Positions 1-8,126 of a stretch of DNA of 16,948 bases are shown here, in pieces. The notes below the pieces were generated by a model, which saw only the letters and a list, made by a program, of their open reading frames with translations, was not told where the DNA came from and searched no databases. Numbering within the stretch: position 1 is the first letter of the stretch; each line of letters starts with the position of its first letter. Origin of the DNA: an uncultured Parasphingopyxis sp. GTDB lineage: Bacteria > Pseudomonadota > Alphaproteobacteria > Sphingomonadales > Sphingomonadaceae. The translations under genes were made by a program, and so were the position numbers. Location: assembly GCA_905479515.1 (NCBI GenBank), contig CAJQMX010000257.1, forward strand, positions 1-16,948. Direction: 5' to 3'.

Positions 1-834
1 TCCATGGCGCGTGAGAACCGAGCAGGCGGACAGGCACGTTTTGAGAATGCGGAAACGCGGCGGCGCGAGTTTGAGCGTATTTCAAGCGAGAGGTTCCAGT
101 CGGCGCCCGGCGCGCTGGCCGCCAAGCTGGAATTTGACGCGGAGGCCGTGGAAGAGGCCGAGCGCGAATCAGCGCAGCTCGACAAGCTGAAAGCAGACCG
201 CGAGCGGATCGGGCCGGTGAACCTGGTCGCCGAGAGCGAGTTGGAAGAACTGGAAACCGAGCATGGCAGCTCGCTTGCCGAGCGCGAGGAACTGGGTCTG
301 GCAATCAACCGGCTGCGCGGCTCCATCGGCAATCTAAATCGCGAAGGCCGGGCGCGATTGCTTGCGGCGTTTGAGGAAGTCGATATCCATTTCCGCCGCC
401 TGTTCGGCACGCTGTTTCAGGGCGGGCAGGCGCATCTGGCGCTGATCGATTCCGATGATCCGCTGGACGCAGGTCTTGAGATCTTGGCGCAGCCGCCGGG
501 CAAGAAGCTCGCGACGCTGACCCTGCTTTCGGGCGGCGAGCAGGCGCTGACCGCAGTGGCGCTGATCTTCGCGCTGTTCCTCACCAATCCTGCACCAATC
601 TGTGTGCTTGATGAGGTCGACGCGCCGCTTGATGACGCGAATATCGAGCGTTTCTGCGAGCTTCTGGACCAGATGGCGGCCGAGACAAACACCCGCTATC
701 TGATCGTCACCCATAACGCGGTGACCATGTCCCGGATGCATCGGCTTTACGGTGTGACAATGGTTGAGCGGGGCGTAAGCCGCCTCGTGTCGGTTGATCT
801 GGGTGGCGCGGAAACGCTTCTGGCGGCCGAATAG
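1..834 (+). CDS. smc: Chromosome segregation protein SMC, C-terminal part (5' end outside window)
   Basis: SMC is the ATPase of the condensin-like SMC-ScpAB complex that compacts and helps segregate the chromosome. The reading frame is open from base 1, so the ATG at 4 is internal and the gene is cut by the window edge. What is visible is the end of the returning coiled coil, rich in Glu and Arg, with a [11 protein letters not shown] stretch just before the head. The C-terminal ATPase head follows: the ABC signature LSGGEQ at 526-543, the Walker B segment ICVLDE at 598-615 followed by the D-loop (VDAPLDD), and the switch histidine in VTHN near 707-718. The protein ends a few residues after the head, as usual for the family. 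The gene ends 151 bases before the TonB receptor, which has its own upstream region, so the two are probably separate units. Identity is secure; only full length cannot be judged. Confidence 0.95.
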   Translation, partial: SMARENRAGGQARFENAETRRREFERISSERFQSAPGALAAKLEFDAEAVEEAERESAQLDKLKADRERIGPVNLVAESELEELETEHGSSLAEREELGLAINRLRGSIGNLNREGRARLLAAFEEVDIHFRRLFGTLFQGGQAHLALIDSDDPLDAGLEILAQPPGKKLATLTLLSGGEQALTAVALIFALFLTNPAPICVLDEVDAPLDDANIERFCELLDQMAAETNTRYLIVTHNAVTMSRMHRLYGVTMVERGVSRLVSVDLGGAETLLAAE

Positions 835-925
835 GGCCATTCGGGCTATTTCAGGAAAGCGCGCGGGCAAATGCCGTTCGCGGGCTAATTGACCATGAAA
901 TCTGCTCGCACAGCCTTTTGTTATT

Positions 926-936
926 GAATGTCATTC
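926..936. promoter_or_regulatory. Perfect 11-bp palindrome, candidate iron-regulator (Fur-like) operator
   Basis: GAATG-T-CATTC is a perfect inverted repeat around a central T, set in an AT-richer patch (TTATTGAATGTCATTCGCAG, 921-940), 50 bases before the start of a FecA-like receptor. The spacing and the GAATG/CATTC half-sites resemble Fur-type boxes reported in proteobacteria. Assignment to Fur is inference; the arms stop matching beyond 5 bp. Weak promoter-like hexamers overlap it (TTGTTA at 918-923, TTGAAT at 924-929) with no convincing -10, so I do not call a promoter. Confidence 0.4.
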
Positions 937-972
937 GCAGTACCGTTAGTCGGCTCCTACTTCATGTGTTTG

Positions 973-980
973 TAGGGGAA
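973..980 (+). promoter_or_regulatory. Ribosome binding site that selects the GTG start at 986
   Basis: The purine run TAGGGGAA ends 5 bases before GTG 986. It is too close (1 base) to the out-of-frame ATG at 982, which would only give a 60-residue Cys-rich peptide. The GTG frame yields a proper signal peptide and the whole receptor. Confidence 0.65.
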
Positions 981-985
981 TATGT

Positions 986-3253
986 GTGCGTATTACGGTT
1001 TCGAGCTCGCTTCTTGCAGGTGCGGCAATGCTGGCAGTGCCGGCACAAGCGGAGGTCGCGCAAGATGGCTCGGGAACCGCAGTAACAACGGCCGCGGCTG
1101 CGACTGCCGCCGATGCAGATCCGTCTGCTATCCAGTCCATTCTCGTTATCGGCAATCGCTTTGATCCCTTTACCGTACCGGGATCGGTAACCGTGCTCGA
1201 TCAGGATGCGCTCGCAACCTTCCGCTATGGCGATGCCAACCGGATCCTGCGCCAGGTCCCCGGGGTTAATCTGCAAGAGGAAGACGGGGCGGGGCTGTTT
1301 CCCAATATCGGCCTGCGCGGCAGCTCGGTTGAGCGCTCCTCGAACATCACCCTGATGGAAGATGGCGTGCTGATCGCGCCTGCACCCTATGCGGCGCCGG
1401 CTGCCTATTATTTCCCGCAGATCGGGCGAATGCAGTCGATTGAGGTGGTGAAGGGGGCGCAGGCTGTGCGTTATGGTCCGCGCACGATCAGCGGTGCGAT
1501 CAACCTTCGCTCGACGCAGATTCCCGATGCGCCCTATGCGGGCTATCTCTCCGGCCAGATCGGTGAAGATGGCAATTATCTCGTGCATGGCTGGGCCGGC
1601 GGAACGGCTGGCCAGTTCTCCGCGCTCGTCGAAACCTACCAATCCGGCAGCGACGGATTCAAAGAGCTTGATGGCGGCGGTGATACCGGGTTCGAGGTGG
1701 AAGATTATCTCGCACGGCTTCGCTGGCAGACGCCGGCAGGCACAGCGACGCCGATGAGCCTGGAGTTCAAATTTGGGCACACCAACCGAGAAGCCAATGA
1801 GACCTATCTCGGGCTTTCGGATGCTGATTTCGCGACTGATCCGTTCCGCCGATACGCGGCGAGCGCGGCGGACAATTTTGCGTCAGACCATTATCAATAC
1901 CAGCTGACTCACACGATCGAGGCCGGGCGCGCCCAGATCGAAACCGTGATCTATTACAACGAGTTCGCCCGCAACTGGTTCAAGCTTGAGAATCTGGATA
2001 TCGGAGACGGCAACGGATTCGTCAGCCCGAACAATTTTTTCAGCAATCCCGGCACCGTGACGAGCGATCTGGGCCTGGCCGTCCTGCGCGGTGAAGTCGA
2101 TACTGCGCCTGATGCCCTGCGTCTGCGCAACAACAGCCGCGAATATTACAGCTTCGGCCTGCAGACAGCGATGACCTTGCCCTGGGAGATCGGCTCGGTC
2201 GAAAATGTGCTGACTGTGTCCGCGCGCTATCATGAGGATGAGGAAGACAGGCTCCAGAATTACGAGCGGTTCCAAATGCTTAATGGACAGCTCGTGCGCA
2301 CGTCTGTCGATCCGATTGGCAGCAATGCCAACCGGCAGGCACAGGCCAATGCCTTTGCTTTCTATATCCAGAATGTCATTCAGGCCGGGCCGCTCACCGT
2401 AACACCGGGCCTGCGGTATGAAGGCGTTCAGCTGACGCGGATCGATTATTCCGGCACAGATCCATCGCGCACGGCAGGGCCGACACAGGTTCGCCGCAAC
2501 TTTGTCGAGGCCGTCCTACCGGCGCTCGGTGCGACCTATGAAATTGATGAAGGCCTGTTGCTGCTCGCCAGCTTCAGCCGCGGCTTTTCGCCGCCCGGCC
2601 CGGGTTCTGCCGCCGATCCGGAAAAGAGCTGGAACTATGAAGCCGGCATCCGTTTCGCACGCGGGAATTGGGAAGCCTCGGCCATCGGTTTCTTCAGCGA
2701 CTATTCGAACCTGCTCGGCGATTGCACCAACGCGACCGGCTGCACCGCGGGCGATATCGGGGACCAGTTCAACGGCGGCGAAGTCGATGTCTTGGGGCTT
2801 GAAGCGGTTGTCGGCGGCACTTTCCCGATCAACGCAACATACCGTGTCCCGGTCCGGGCGGTCTACACATATACCGAAGCCGAATTTCAACAGTCATTTG
2901 CTTCGGACTTTTTCGGCACGGTGACCGCTGGCGATGCACTGCCCTATATTCCCGAACACCAGCTTTATCTGTCGGCGGGTATCGAGAGTGACCGGATGGC
3001 GCTGACCTTTGGCGGCAATTATGTCAGCTCGGTGCGGACAGAAGCCGGGCAGGGAACAATCCCGATACTGGAGCGCGTGCCCAGCCGCTGGATATTCGAT
3101 CTGGCTGCGCGGTTTGCTGTGAGCGACCAGATCGGCCTGTTCGCGCGTGTCGATAACCTGTTCGATGAGGAATATGCCGTCGCGCGTCGGCCTACAGGTC
3201 TTCGCCCCGGCAAGCCGGAAACAATTCTCGGCGGCGTGGAATTGCGCTTCTAG
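986..3253 (+). CDS. TonB-dependent outer-membrane receptor, FecA-like
   Basis: This is an outer-membrane beta-barrel that imports a ligand, most likely a ferric chelate, using TonB-ExbBD energy. The start is GTG 986. The first 22 residues form a signal peptide ending in PAQA, followed by an Ala-rich linker to about residue 48. A TonB-box-like stretch, SILVIGNR, lies at 51-58. The plug domain (about 60-180) carries the FecA-type signature: ILRQVPGVNLQEEDG, NIGLRGSS, the VVKGAQAVRYGPRTISGAIN run and a G-A-I-N end. The remainder is the barrel, with two cysteines close together in a surface loop (CTNATGC, near 2724-2744) and a C-terminal strand ending in Phe (GGVELRF), the usual BAM recognition signal. 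At 755 residues the length is normal. There is no N-terminal signalling domain and no FecI/FecR pair next to it, so transcription-coupled signalling is not indicated. The substrate cannot be read from sequence; ferric citrate or a hydroxamate are guesses. Confidence 0.92.
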   Translation: MRITVSSSLLAGAAMLAVPAQAEVAQDGSGTAVTTAAAATAADADPSAIQSILVIGNRFDPFTVPGSVTVLDQDALATFRYGDANRILRQVPGVNLQEEDGAGLFPNIGLRGSSVERSSNITLMEDGVLIAPAPYAAPAAYYFPQIGRMQSIEVVKGAQAVRYGPRTISGAINLRSTQIPDAPYAGYLSGQIGEDGNYLVHGWAGGTAGQFSALVETYQSGSDGFKELDGGGDTGFEVEDYLARLRWQTPAGTATPMSLEFKFGHTNREANETYLGLSDADFATDPFRRYAASAADNFASDHYQYQLTHTIEAGRAQIETVIYYNEFARNWFKLENLDIGDGNGFVSPNNFFSNPGTVTSDLGLAVLRGEVDTAPDALRLRNNSREYYSFGLQTAMTLPWEIGSVENVLTVSARYHEDEEDRLQNYERFQMLNGQLVRTSVDPIGSNANRQAQANAFAFYIQNVIQAGPLTVTPGLRYEGVQLTRIDYSGTDPSRTAGPTQVRRNFVEAVLPALGATYEIDEGLLLLASFSRGFSPPGPGSAADPEKSWNYEAGIRFARGNWEASAIGFFSDYSNLLGDCTNATGCTAGDIGDQFNGGEVDVLGLEAVVGGTFPINATYRVPVRAVYTYTEAEFQQSFASDFFGTVTAGDALPYIPEHQLYLSAGIESDRMALTFGGNYVSSVRTEAGQGTIPILERVPSRWIFDLAARFAVSDQIGLFARVDNLFDEEYAVARRPTGLRPGKPETILGGVELRF

Positions 3254-3256
3254 GGG

Positions 3257-4363
3257 TTAGTTTTCGCCATTTGCTTCGGCTTCGCGGGCAAGCTCGCGCA
3301 TCAGGGCAGGGCGCACCAGCAGGTAGCGCGCATAAACGCCCATTTCAGGATCGTCGGTGAAAAATCCGTCTATCCCGAGCTGGAGAAACTGGCCGATTTC
3401 ACCCTCCAACTGTCCATCATCGCGTGGGTCTGCGCCCGATTGCATATTGGTCGGCAAGAAGTAGTTTTCCGGCCGGAAGGTATAGGGAATAACCAGCAGG
3501 CCGGCCGCATGGGCATCAAAGGCGAGACTCGTAGCCTCGCCGAGATTGTCCGCATCATCGCGCGGGATCAGCAAATTCTTGTCCGGCCCGATCACGTCCG
3601 CATAGCTGGCAATGGCGCGTAGTCCATCAGGCGTTATCATCTGCGCATAGCTGGTGTCCGGCGCATCGGGCGGCGAACCCGAACCCGCAATCAGCTGCAC
3701 CAGTCGGATGTCGGTGAGAATGTCGAGCCGGGCGAGCGGGGCGATCTCGAAGCACTGGATCATGATCAGGTCTTCGGGGCCATTATAACCGGCAGCCCCC
3801 AGTTGTTCGACCAGCGCTTCTTCCATTGGCAGGCCCGCTGCGCGGAAATAGCCCGGATGCTTGATCTCGGGAATGATCCCGACCGGGCGATTTTGCCGCG
3901 CGACCAGTTCGAGGATTTCGGCCAGCGTCGGGACGGTGAACTGCCCGTCATATTCGGTATTGCCGGGGCGCAGCTGGGGCAGCCTTTCGCGGGCGCGCAG
4001 TGACCTCAGTTCGGCAAGGGTAAAATCCTCGGTGAACCAGCCGGTCACGCTTTCGCCGTCTATGGTTTTCGTCGTGCGCCGGTCTGCGAACTCGGGATGA
4101 TCGGCGACATCGGTCGTGCCTGGAATTTCATTCTCATGGCGCGCCACGAATATGCCGTCACGCGTCATCACCAGATCGGGCTCGATATAGTCGGCGCCCT
4201 GATCGATGGCGAGCTGATAGGCCTCGAGCGTGTGTTCGGGGCGTTCGCTGGATGCGCCGCGATGCGCGATGATCAGCGGGCCCGCGCTATCCACGGCCTG
4301 TTCAGTCATTGTCGTACAGGCCGGAGCCAAGAGTGCGAGACAGATCATCGCCAATACGCGCAT
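3257..4363 (-). CDS. Glycerophosphodiester phosphodiesterase (GlpQ-like), probable lipoprotein
   Basis: The enzyme hydrolyses glycerophosphodiesters (deacylated phospholipids) to glycerol-3-phosphate and an alcohol. The N-terminus is a hydrophobic leader ending LLAPAC, an imperfect lipobox with Cys16, so the protein is probably lipid-anchored in the periplasm. Family residues are clear: His34-Arg35 in AHRGASSE, the metal ligands Glu61 and Asp63 in YIEPDLVMTRDG, His76 in ARHENEI, a later PEIKHPGYF segment, and the C-terminal GFFTDDPEMG. At 368 residues it fits the periplasmic GlpQ class rather than the short cytosolic UgpQ class; the insertion around 85-130 is typical of GlpQ. It lies 47 bases after the stop of the POT transporter on the same strand, so co-transcription is likely. 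Its stop is 3 bases from the stop of the convergent TonB receptor, so the two transcripts must overlap or terminate inside each other. The exact substrate is not determined. Confidence 0.9.
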   Translation of the reverse strand: MRVLAMICLALLAPACTTMTEQAVDSAGPLIIAHRGASSERPEHTLEAYQLAIDQGADYIEPDLVMTRDGIFVARHENEIPGTTDVADHPEFADRRTTKTIDGESVTGWFTEDFTLAELRSLRARERLPQLRPGNTEYDGQFTVPTLAEILELVARQNRPVGIIPEIKHPGYFRAAGLPMEEALVEQLGAAGYNGPEDLIMIQCFEIAPLARLDILTDIRLVQLIAGSGSPPDAPDTSYAQMITPDGLRAIASYADVIGPDKNLLIPRDDADNLGEATSLAFDAHAAGLLVIPYTFRPENYFLPTNMQSGADPRDDGQLEGEIGQFLQLGIDGFFTDDPEMGVYARYLLVRPALMRELAREAEANGEN

Positions 4364-4410
4364 TCGGGTGTCCTTTCACGGAGAAGGCCTTGTCGGTTGG
4401 CATCGCCCCG

Positions 4411-5823
4411 TCAGCTTGCCGCTGCCTCCGCATCGCTGCCATCGCTGGCCAATATCCGGCCTGCGACAAGCTTGAAGAGAATGAAACAGACGCCGGACAC
4501 AACAGCGAAACCGGCATGCATCAGCCAGAAGCTTGTCGTCGGCATCGTCTCGTACCAACCGCCGATATAGCCGACCAGCGAATTGCCAACGAAAAAGGCC
4601 ATATAATAGAGGCCGATCACCGTCGCATTCACCGCCTTGGGCGCGAGCTTGGCGAACAGGGCAAGGCTGATCGGCAGCATATGGGCAAAGCCGATCGAGT
4701 TCACGATGTGGAAGGTGACGGGCCAGAACAGGCCGATCTTTTCGCCTTCCGCCTGGGTCGAAGCGGCCATGAACAGGCATAGCATCCCGCCGATGGAAAA
4801 GAGCGATCCGATGATGATCTTGGTGATCTCGTCCGGTTCCTGCCAATGCTTGCCGTACCAGCGGTAGAATATGGCGACGATGGCGAGGAAGCTGACGCTG
4901 ACAATGGCATCAAGCGTAACCAGCCATGTAGTCGGGAGCTGTGTGCCGAAGAAATTGAGATCGAATTGCTGGTCACCCCAGACCAGATACGCGTTGAAGA
5001 TCTGATTGTTCGGCACGATCGCAATCGCGAGAACCGGGATGAGCAACAACAAGGCGATGAGCGCGGGCAGGTCTCGCCGTGTCATTCTGGGCGGCTTTTC
5101 AACGGACGTGCCCGTGCCTTGCGGTTCAAAATGTTCCTTGGGCAGATATTTTTGCCCGGCGACATAGATGCCGAGTCCGATCAACATGCCGATCCCGGCA
5201 GCGCCAAAGCCCCAATGCCAGCCGACCGTTTCACCCAGCGTGCCGACGATCAGTGGCGAGGCGATAACGCCCGCATTGATCCCGAGATAGAAAATCTGGA
5301 ACGCATCCGCACGCCTGAGATCATCGGGTTTGTAGAGCGCGCCGACCTGGCTCGCGATATTGCCCTTGAACATGCCCGAACCGAGGATGAGGCAGAGCAG
5401 CGCGAACAGGAAGCTCTGCTCAAACGCCATCAGGAAATGGCCGGCCGCCATGGTAACCGCACCCAACAGCACGGTGCGCCGCTTGCCGAGTATCCGGTCA
5501 GCCAGAAAACCGCCAAGAATCGGTGTCAGATAAACCGATGCTGCATAGGTGCCGAAAATGGCAGATGCGAGCGCCTGACCCTGTAGCCCGCCGTAAAGAG
5601 CACTAAACTGTTCGAAAAGCGCGATATTCTCGACATGGCCGGGCAACAAAAGCTCATTGACCATGTAAAGAACGAGGAGCGCCTGCATCCCGTAAAAGGA
5701 GAAACGTTCCCAGGCTTCGGTGAAGGCCAGATAGCCAAGGCCCTTGGGATGGCCGAGAAAGGCGCGGTCCCCAACCGGCTCCTCCATTGCCGCTACGGCT
5801 TCATTCGCTTCGCCTACGCTCAT
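4411..5823 (-). CDS. POT/PTR2-family proton-dependent oligopeptide transporter
   Basis: This inner-membrane major-facilitator symporter takes up di- and tripeptides with protons. The diagnostic ExxER motif is present as Glu36-x-x-Glu39-Arg40 followed by FSFYG, as in bacterial POTs, where these residues couple proton and peptide binding. A second family signature, FYLGINAGVIASPL, occurs further in, and GGFLADRILGKRR is the MFS loop 2-3 motif. At 470 residues with many hydrophobic segments the length is normal for bacterial POTs, and a 25-residue acidic N-terminus precedes the first helix. The ATG at 5823 is preceded by a purine-rich GGGGGAG about 8 bases upstream. The gene is first in a likely two-gene unit with the phosphodiesterase. 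It is divergent from the PH-domain operon across 135 bases. Peptide specificity is not predictable; some relatives carry other substrates. Confidence 0.93.
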   Translation of the reverse strand: MSVGEANEAVAAMEEPVGDRAFLGHPKGLGYLAFTEAWERFSFYGMQALLVLYMVNELLLPGHVENIALFEQFSALYGGLQGQALASAIFGTYAASVYLTPILGGFLADRILGKRRTVLLGAVTMAAGHFLMAFEQSFLFALLCLILGSGMFKGNIASQVGALYKPDDLRRADAFQIFYLGINAGVIASPLIVGTLGETVGWHWGFGAAGIGMLIGLGIYVAGQKYLPKEHFEPQGTGTSVEKPPRMTRRDLPALIALLLLIPVLAIAIVPNNQIFNAYLVWGDQQFDLNFFGTQLPTTWLVTLDAIVSVSFLAIVAIFYRWYGKHWQEPDEITKIIIGSLFSIGGMLCLFMAASTQAEGEKIGLFWPVTFHIVNSIGFAHMLPISLALFAKLAPKAVNATVIGLYYMAFFVGNSLVGYIGGWYETMPTTSFWLMHAGFAVVSGVCFILFKLVAGRILASDGSDAEAAAS

Positions 5824-5958
5824 TGGATCATCTCCCCCGCACTATTTTTGCACAGACTAGAGCGATTGGGGCAGGCGGCAAGGGAATAGTGGCCGATTGT
5901 TTCTCCGGAAAATAATCCCTAGCTCAAGGATTGGGCACGTTACTCGCAAAGGAAAAGC
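5824..5958. promoter_or_regulatory. Divergent intergenic region between POT transporter and PH-domain operon
   Basis: These 135 bases must hold the promoters of both units. On the minus strand TTGCCG and TAGTCT lie 16 bases apart, ahead of the transporter; on the plus strand nothing better than scattered A/T-rich hexamers (for example AATAAT near 5910) is seen. Neither is strong enough to assign as a promoter. The plus-strand ribosome binding site AAAGGAAA sits just before ATG 5959. Confidence 0.4.
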
Positions 5959-6462
5959 ATGGCTGATCATCCGGATACCGAGCCTGTGAAAGAAGCCGGG
6001 CTGACCGCGCTCGATCCGCGGCAAAAGACTGTGCTGCGCATTCGGGCGATGCTGGTTGGGCTGGGGCCGCTGGCAATGCTGAGTTTCGCCGATTTCATCC
6101 TCAACCGGGAATTGGGCTTTCCTTTCGGCTGGGGAGTCGGGCTGGGCTTGATTGGGTATGTGTTTGCCGTGCTGGGGCTGCCGGGACGGCGGTATCGCCG
6201 CTGGGGATATCGCACGGAAGCGAGGGCGATCCGGATCGCGTCAGGCTTGCTGATCCGGCGAGAGACGGTGGTGCCCTATGTGCGCGTTCAGCATATCGAT
6301 GTCTCGCGCGGGCCGATTGAACGTGCGTTCGGGGTCGCCACGCTGACGCTGCATACTGCGGGAAGCTATAACAGCACCGTCGATCTGCCGGGGCTCGCGA
6401 TCGACGATGCCAACCGAATGCGAGACGATATCCGCGCCCATATAAGCCAGGACATGGCGTGA
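5959..6462 (+). CDS. Bacterial PH-domain (bPH2, YdbS-like) membrane protein
   Basis: This small membrane protein belongs to the DUF304/bPH2 group, best known from Bacillus subtilis YdbS. It has two hydrophobic segments (about 31-48 and 57-75), a basic turn (GRRYRRWGYR) and then a bPH2 domain (about 85-160). That domain has the usual course: a strand repeat, the LLIRRETVVPYVRVQHIDVSRGPIER-type region (read here in part, 97-122), the LTLHTAG strand near 129-135, and a closing helix that includes DDANRMRDDI. The function is poorly known. In Bacillus the YdbS/YdbT pair affects resistance to an antimicrobial peptide and other envelope stresses, which suggests an envelope role here by analogy only. 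The ATG is well placed behind AAAGGAAA. Its TGA stop overlaps the GTG of the next gene, so the two are almost certainly translated together. Confidence 0.85.
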   Translation: MADHPDTEPVKEAGLTALDPRQKTVLRIRAMLVGLGPLAMLSFADFILNRELGFPFGWGVGLGLIGYVFAVLGLPGRRYRRWGYRTEARAIRIASGLLIRRETVVPYVRVQHIDVSRGPIERAFGVATLTLHTAGSYNSTVDLPGLAIDDANRMRDDIRAHISQDMA

Positions 6463-7910
6463 ACGCAGAGCCTGAAAACTGGTCGCATCTGCATCCTGCG
6501 ACGCTGGCAATCCGTGCGCTGGAGCGGTTGCCACAACTGGTATTGGGCCTGCCGGCTTTTGCCTATTTTGTCGGCGATACCGGGATTGGCATTGCCCTGC
6601 TTCTGGCGGTTGTCGGGCTGGCGGCCTCGATGCTGTTCGCTTTCATCTATTGGCGGCGGTTCACATATTGTGTTGGCGAGGAACAGCTGGTGATCGAGAG
6701 CGGAATCCTGAACCGCAACCGGCGGACAATTCCGTTTGACCGGATTCAGGATATCAGCCTTGAGCAGAAACTGCTCGCCCGCCTTTTCGGGGTTTCCACC
6801 GTGCGGATCGAAACCGGCAGTTCCGGCGGCGATGAGGGGGAGCTGGATTGTGTAAGCCGCGCGGAAGCGGACCATCTTCGTGACCGGATCCGCGCCTATC
6901 GGGCTGGAAATGCGGTGGTGGAGAATGCCGCTGAAGAGGGGGCTGCGGAAGATGAAGCACCACTCTTTGCCATGGGCTTCGGACGGTTGATTGTCGCCGG
7001 GCTGTTCAACTTCTCGCTCGTCTTTCTCGCCATTCTGGGCGGTGTTGGTCAATATATGGGCAGCTATTTGCCTATGGACTATCTCGACCCTGACCGATGG
7101 GTCGGGGGTGGCCGTGAACAGGTGATTGCCCTGGTTTCGGCGCTAACCGTCGCGTCATTCGGACTGTTTCTGCTGTTTGTGGGAATCGTGTCAGGGTTGA
7201 TGCGGACCATTGCCCGGGATTTCGGTTTCCGCCTTACGCGAACAGAAACCGGCCTGCGCAGGGAGCGGGGCCTGTTCACACGCACCGATGTCGTCATTCC
7301 GCTTCGCCGCGTTCAGGCCGGGATTATGTCTACCGGCATCATCAAGCGCCTGTTTGGCTGGCGTGCGTTGGCAGTCCAGAGCTTGGGCAGCGACGGCGAT
7401 GCGGGCACCCATCATGAGGTTGCCCCATTGGCCAAGCGCGAAGAGCTCATTCCCATATTGGATGAGCTGAGCCTGCCGCTGCCACCGCCCGTTCGGGACT
7501 TTGTCCGGGTATCGCCAAAGCTGATCTGGCGCAGCTGGGCGCAGGACGGGTGCGTGCTGGCCATTGCAGTTTGGATCACCGCATTCTTCTGGAGCGGCTG
7601 GCCGTTGCTGTTCCTGATCGCGCCCGTATTACTAGTCGTGCCGGTGCTGCAATATCGCGCGCATGGCTATTGTTTCGCGCAGGATATCCTTTTTGTGCGG
7701 CGCGGGGTCTGGCGGCCGCGCGTGACGATCCTTCCGCTTGCCAAAATACAATCCGCAACATTGGTGCGCAGCCTGTCCCAACAGGGATTTGGGCTGGCAA
7801 CCCTGGCGATCGGCACTGCCGGTGCGTCGCTCGCAACGCCGCTCAGGATATTGGATCTGGATGAGGGTACCGCCCGGCACCTGCTCAATGAGCAGTGTAT
7901 TCCCGATTAG
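6459..7910 (+). CDS. Bacterial PH-domain (bPH2, YdbT-like) membrane protein with three domains
   Basis: This is the larger partner of the preceding gene. It starts at GTG 6459, which shares the sequence GTGA with the stop of the upstream gene; no better start exists and the pair is clearly coupled. It has three repeats of a membrane segment pair followed by a bPH2 domain. The first domain is at about 66-150 (NRRTIPFDRIQDISLEQKLL, then FGVSTVRIETGSSGG). The second is at about 245-345 (RRERGLFTRTDVVIPLRRVQ, then LFGWRALAVQSLGSDG). The third is at about 400-478 (VRRGVWRPRVTILPLAKIQS, then FGLATLAIGTAGASL). At 483 residues it is the usual size of YdbT. Its stop lies 6 bases from the stop of the convergent dodecin gene. 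Biochemical activity is unknown; a role in envelope stress or antimicrobial-peptide tolerance is inferred from Bacillus homologues. Confidence 0.86.
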   Translation: MNAEPENWSHLHPATLAIRALERLPQLVLGLPAFAYFVGDTGIGIALLLAVVGLAASMLFAFIYWRRFTYCVGEEQLVIESGILNRNRRTIPFDRIQDISLEQKLLARLFGVSTVRIETGSSGGDEGELDCVSRAEADHLRDRIRAYRAGNAVVENAAEEGAAEDEAPLFAMGFGRLIVAGLFNFSLVFLAILGGVGQYMGSYLPMDYLDPDRWVGGGREQVIALVSALTVASFGLFLLFVGIVSGLMRTIARDFGFRLTRTETGLRRERGLFTRTDVVIPLRRVQAGIMSTGIIKRLFGWRALAVQSLGSDGDAGTHHEVAPLAKREELIPILDELSLPLPPPVRDFVRVSPKLIWRSWAQDGCVLAIAVWITAFFWSGWPLLFLIAPVLLVVPVLQYRAHGYCFAQDILFVRRGVWRPRVTILPLAKIQSATLVRSLSQQGFGLATLAIGTAGASLATPLRILDLDEGTARHLLNEQCIPD

Positions 7911-7916
7911 GCGGCT

Positions 7917-8126
7917 TTAGTCGTGAAGCTGGAACCCGATTCTCAGCGTCACCTGATAATGCGCAACCTTACCGTCAACGACATGCCCGCGCGTTTCGGT
8001 GACTTCGAACCAGCCGATATCGCGGACTGTCTTTGCCGTCCGTTCGATTGCACCGCTGATCGCGTCCTCAATGCTGGTTTCCGATGTGCCGACGACCTCG
8101 GTAACTTTATAGATATTGTCGCTCAT
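7917..8126 (-). CDS. Dodecin, flavin-binding protein
   Basis: Dodecins are about 70-residue proteins that assemble into hollow dodecamers and bind riboflavin, FMN or CoA-type ligands, buffering free flavins in the cytosol. All 69 residues fit the family: a first strand YKVTEVVGTS, a single helix SIEDAISGAIERTAKTVRD, then the strands WFEVTETRGHVVDG and AHYQVTLRIGFQL. Trp39 corresponds to the flavin-stacking Trp of the family and Gln58 in HYQVTL to the conserved flavin-contacting Gln. The ATG at 8126 is preceded by AGGAAAGGA with ideal spacing. It is a single gene, divergent from the DUF885 gene across 191 bases and convergent with the PH-domain pair. Confidence 0.93.
   Translation of the reverse strand: MSDNIYKVTEVVGTSETSIEDAISGAIERTAKTVRDIGWFEVTETRGHVVDGKVAHYQVTLRIGFQLHD

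Noticed and set aside
855..885. GC-rich repeats after smc considered as a terminator
   Set aside because: The two CGCGGGC copies are direct, not inverted, and no U-run follows.
982..1164. ATG at 982 giving a 60-residue Cys/Arg-rich peptide
   Set aside because: It lies only 1 base from the ribosome binding site and out of frame with the receptor; GTG 986 gives a signal peptide and a complete protein.
962..1780. Minus-strand open frame of 272 codons opposite the TonB receptor
   Set aside because: The translation is Arg/His-rich and without family features; the plus strand carries the conserved receptor plug domain.
4846..5586. Plus-strand open frame of 246 codons opposite the POT transporter
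   Set aside because: The translation is highly charged and repeats no known motif; the minus strand has the POT signatures throughout.
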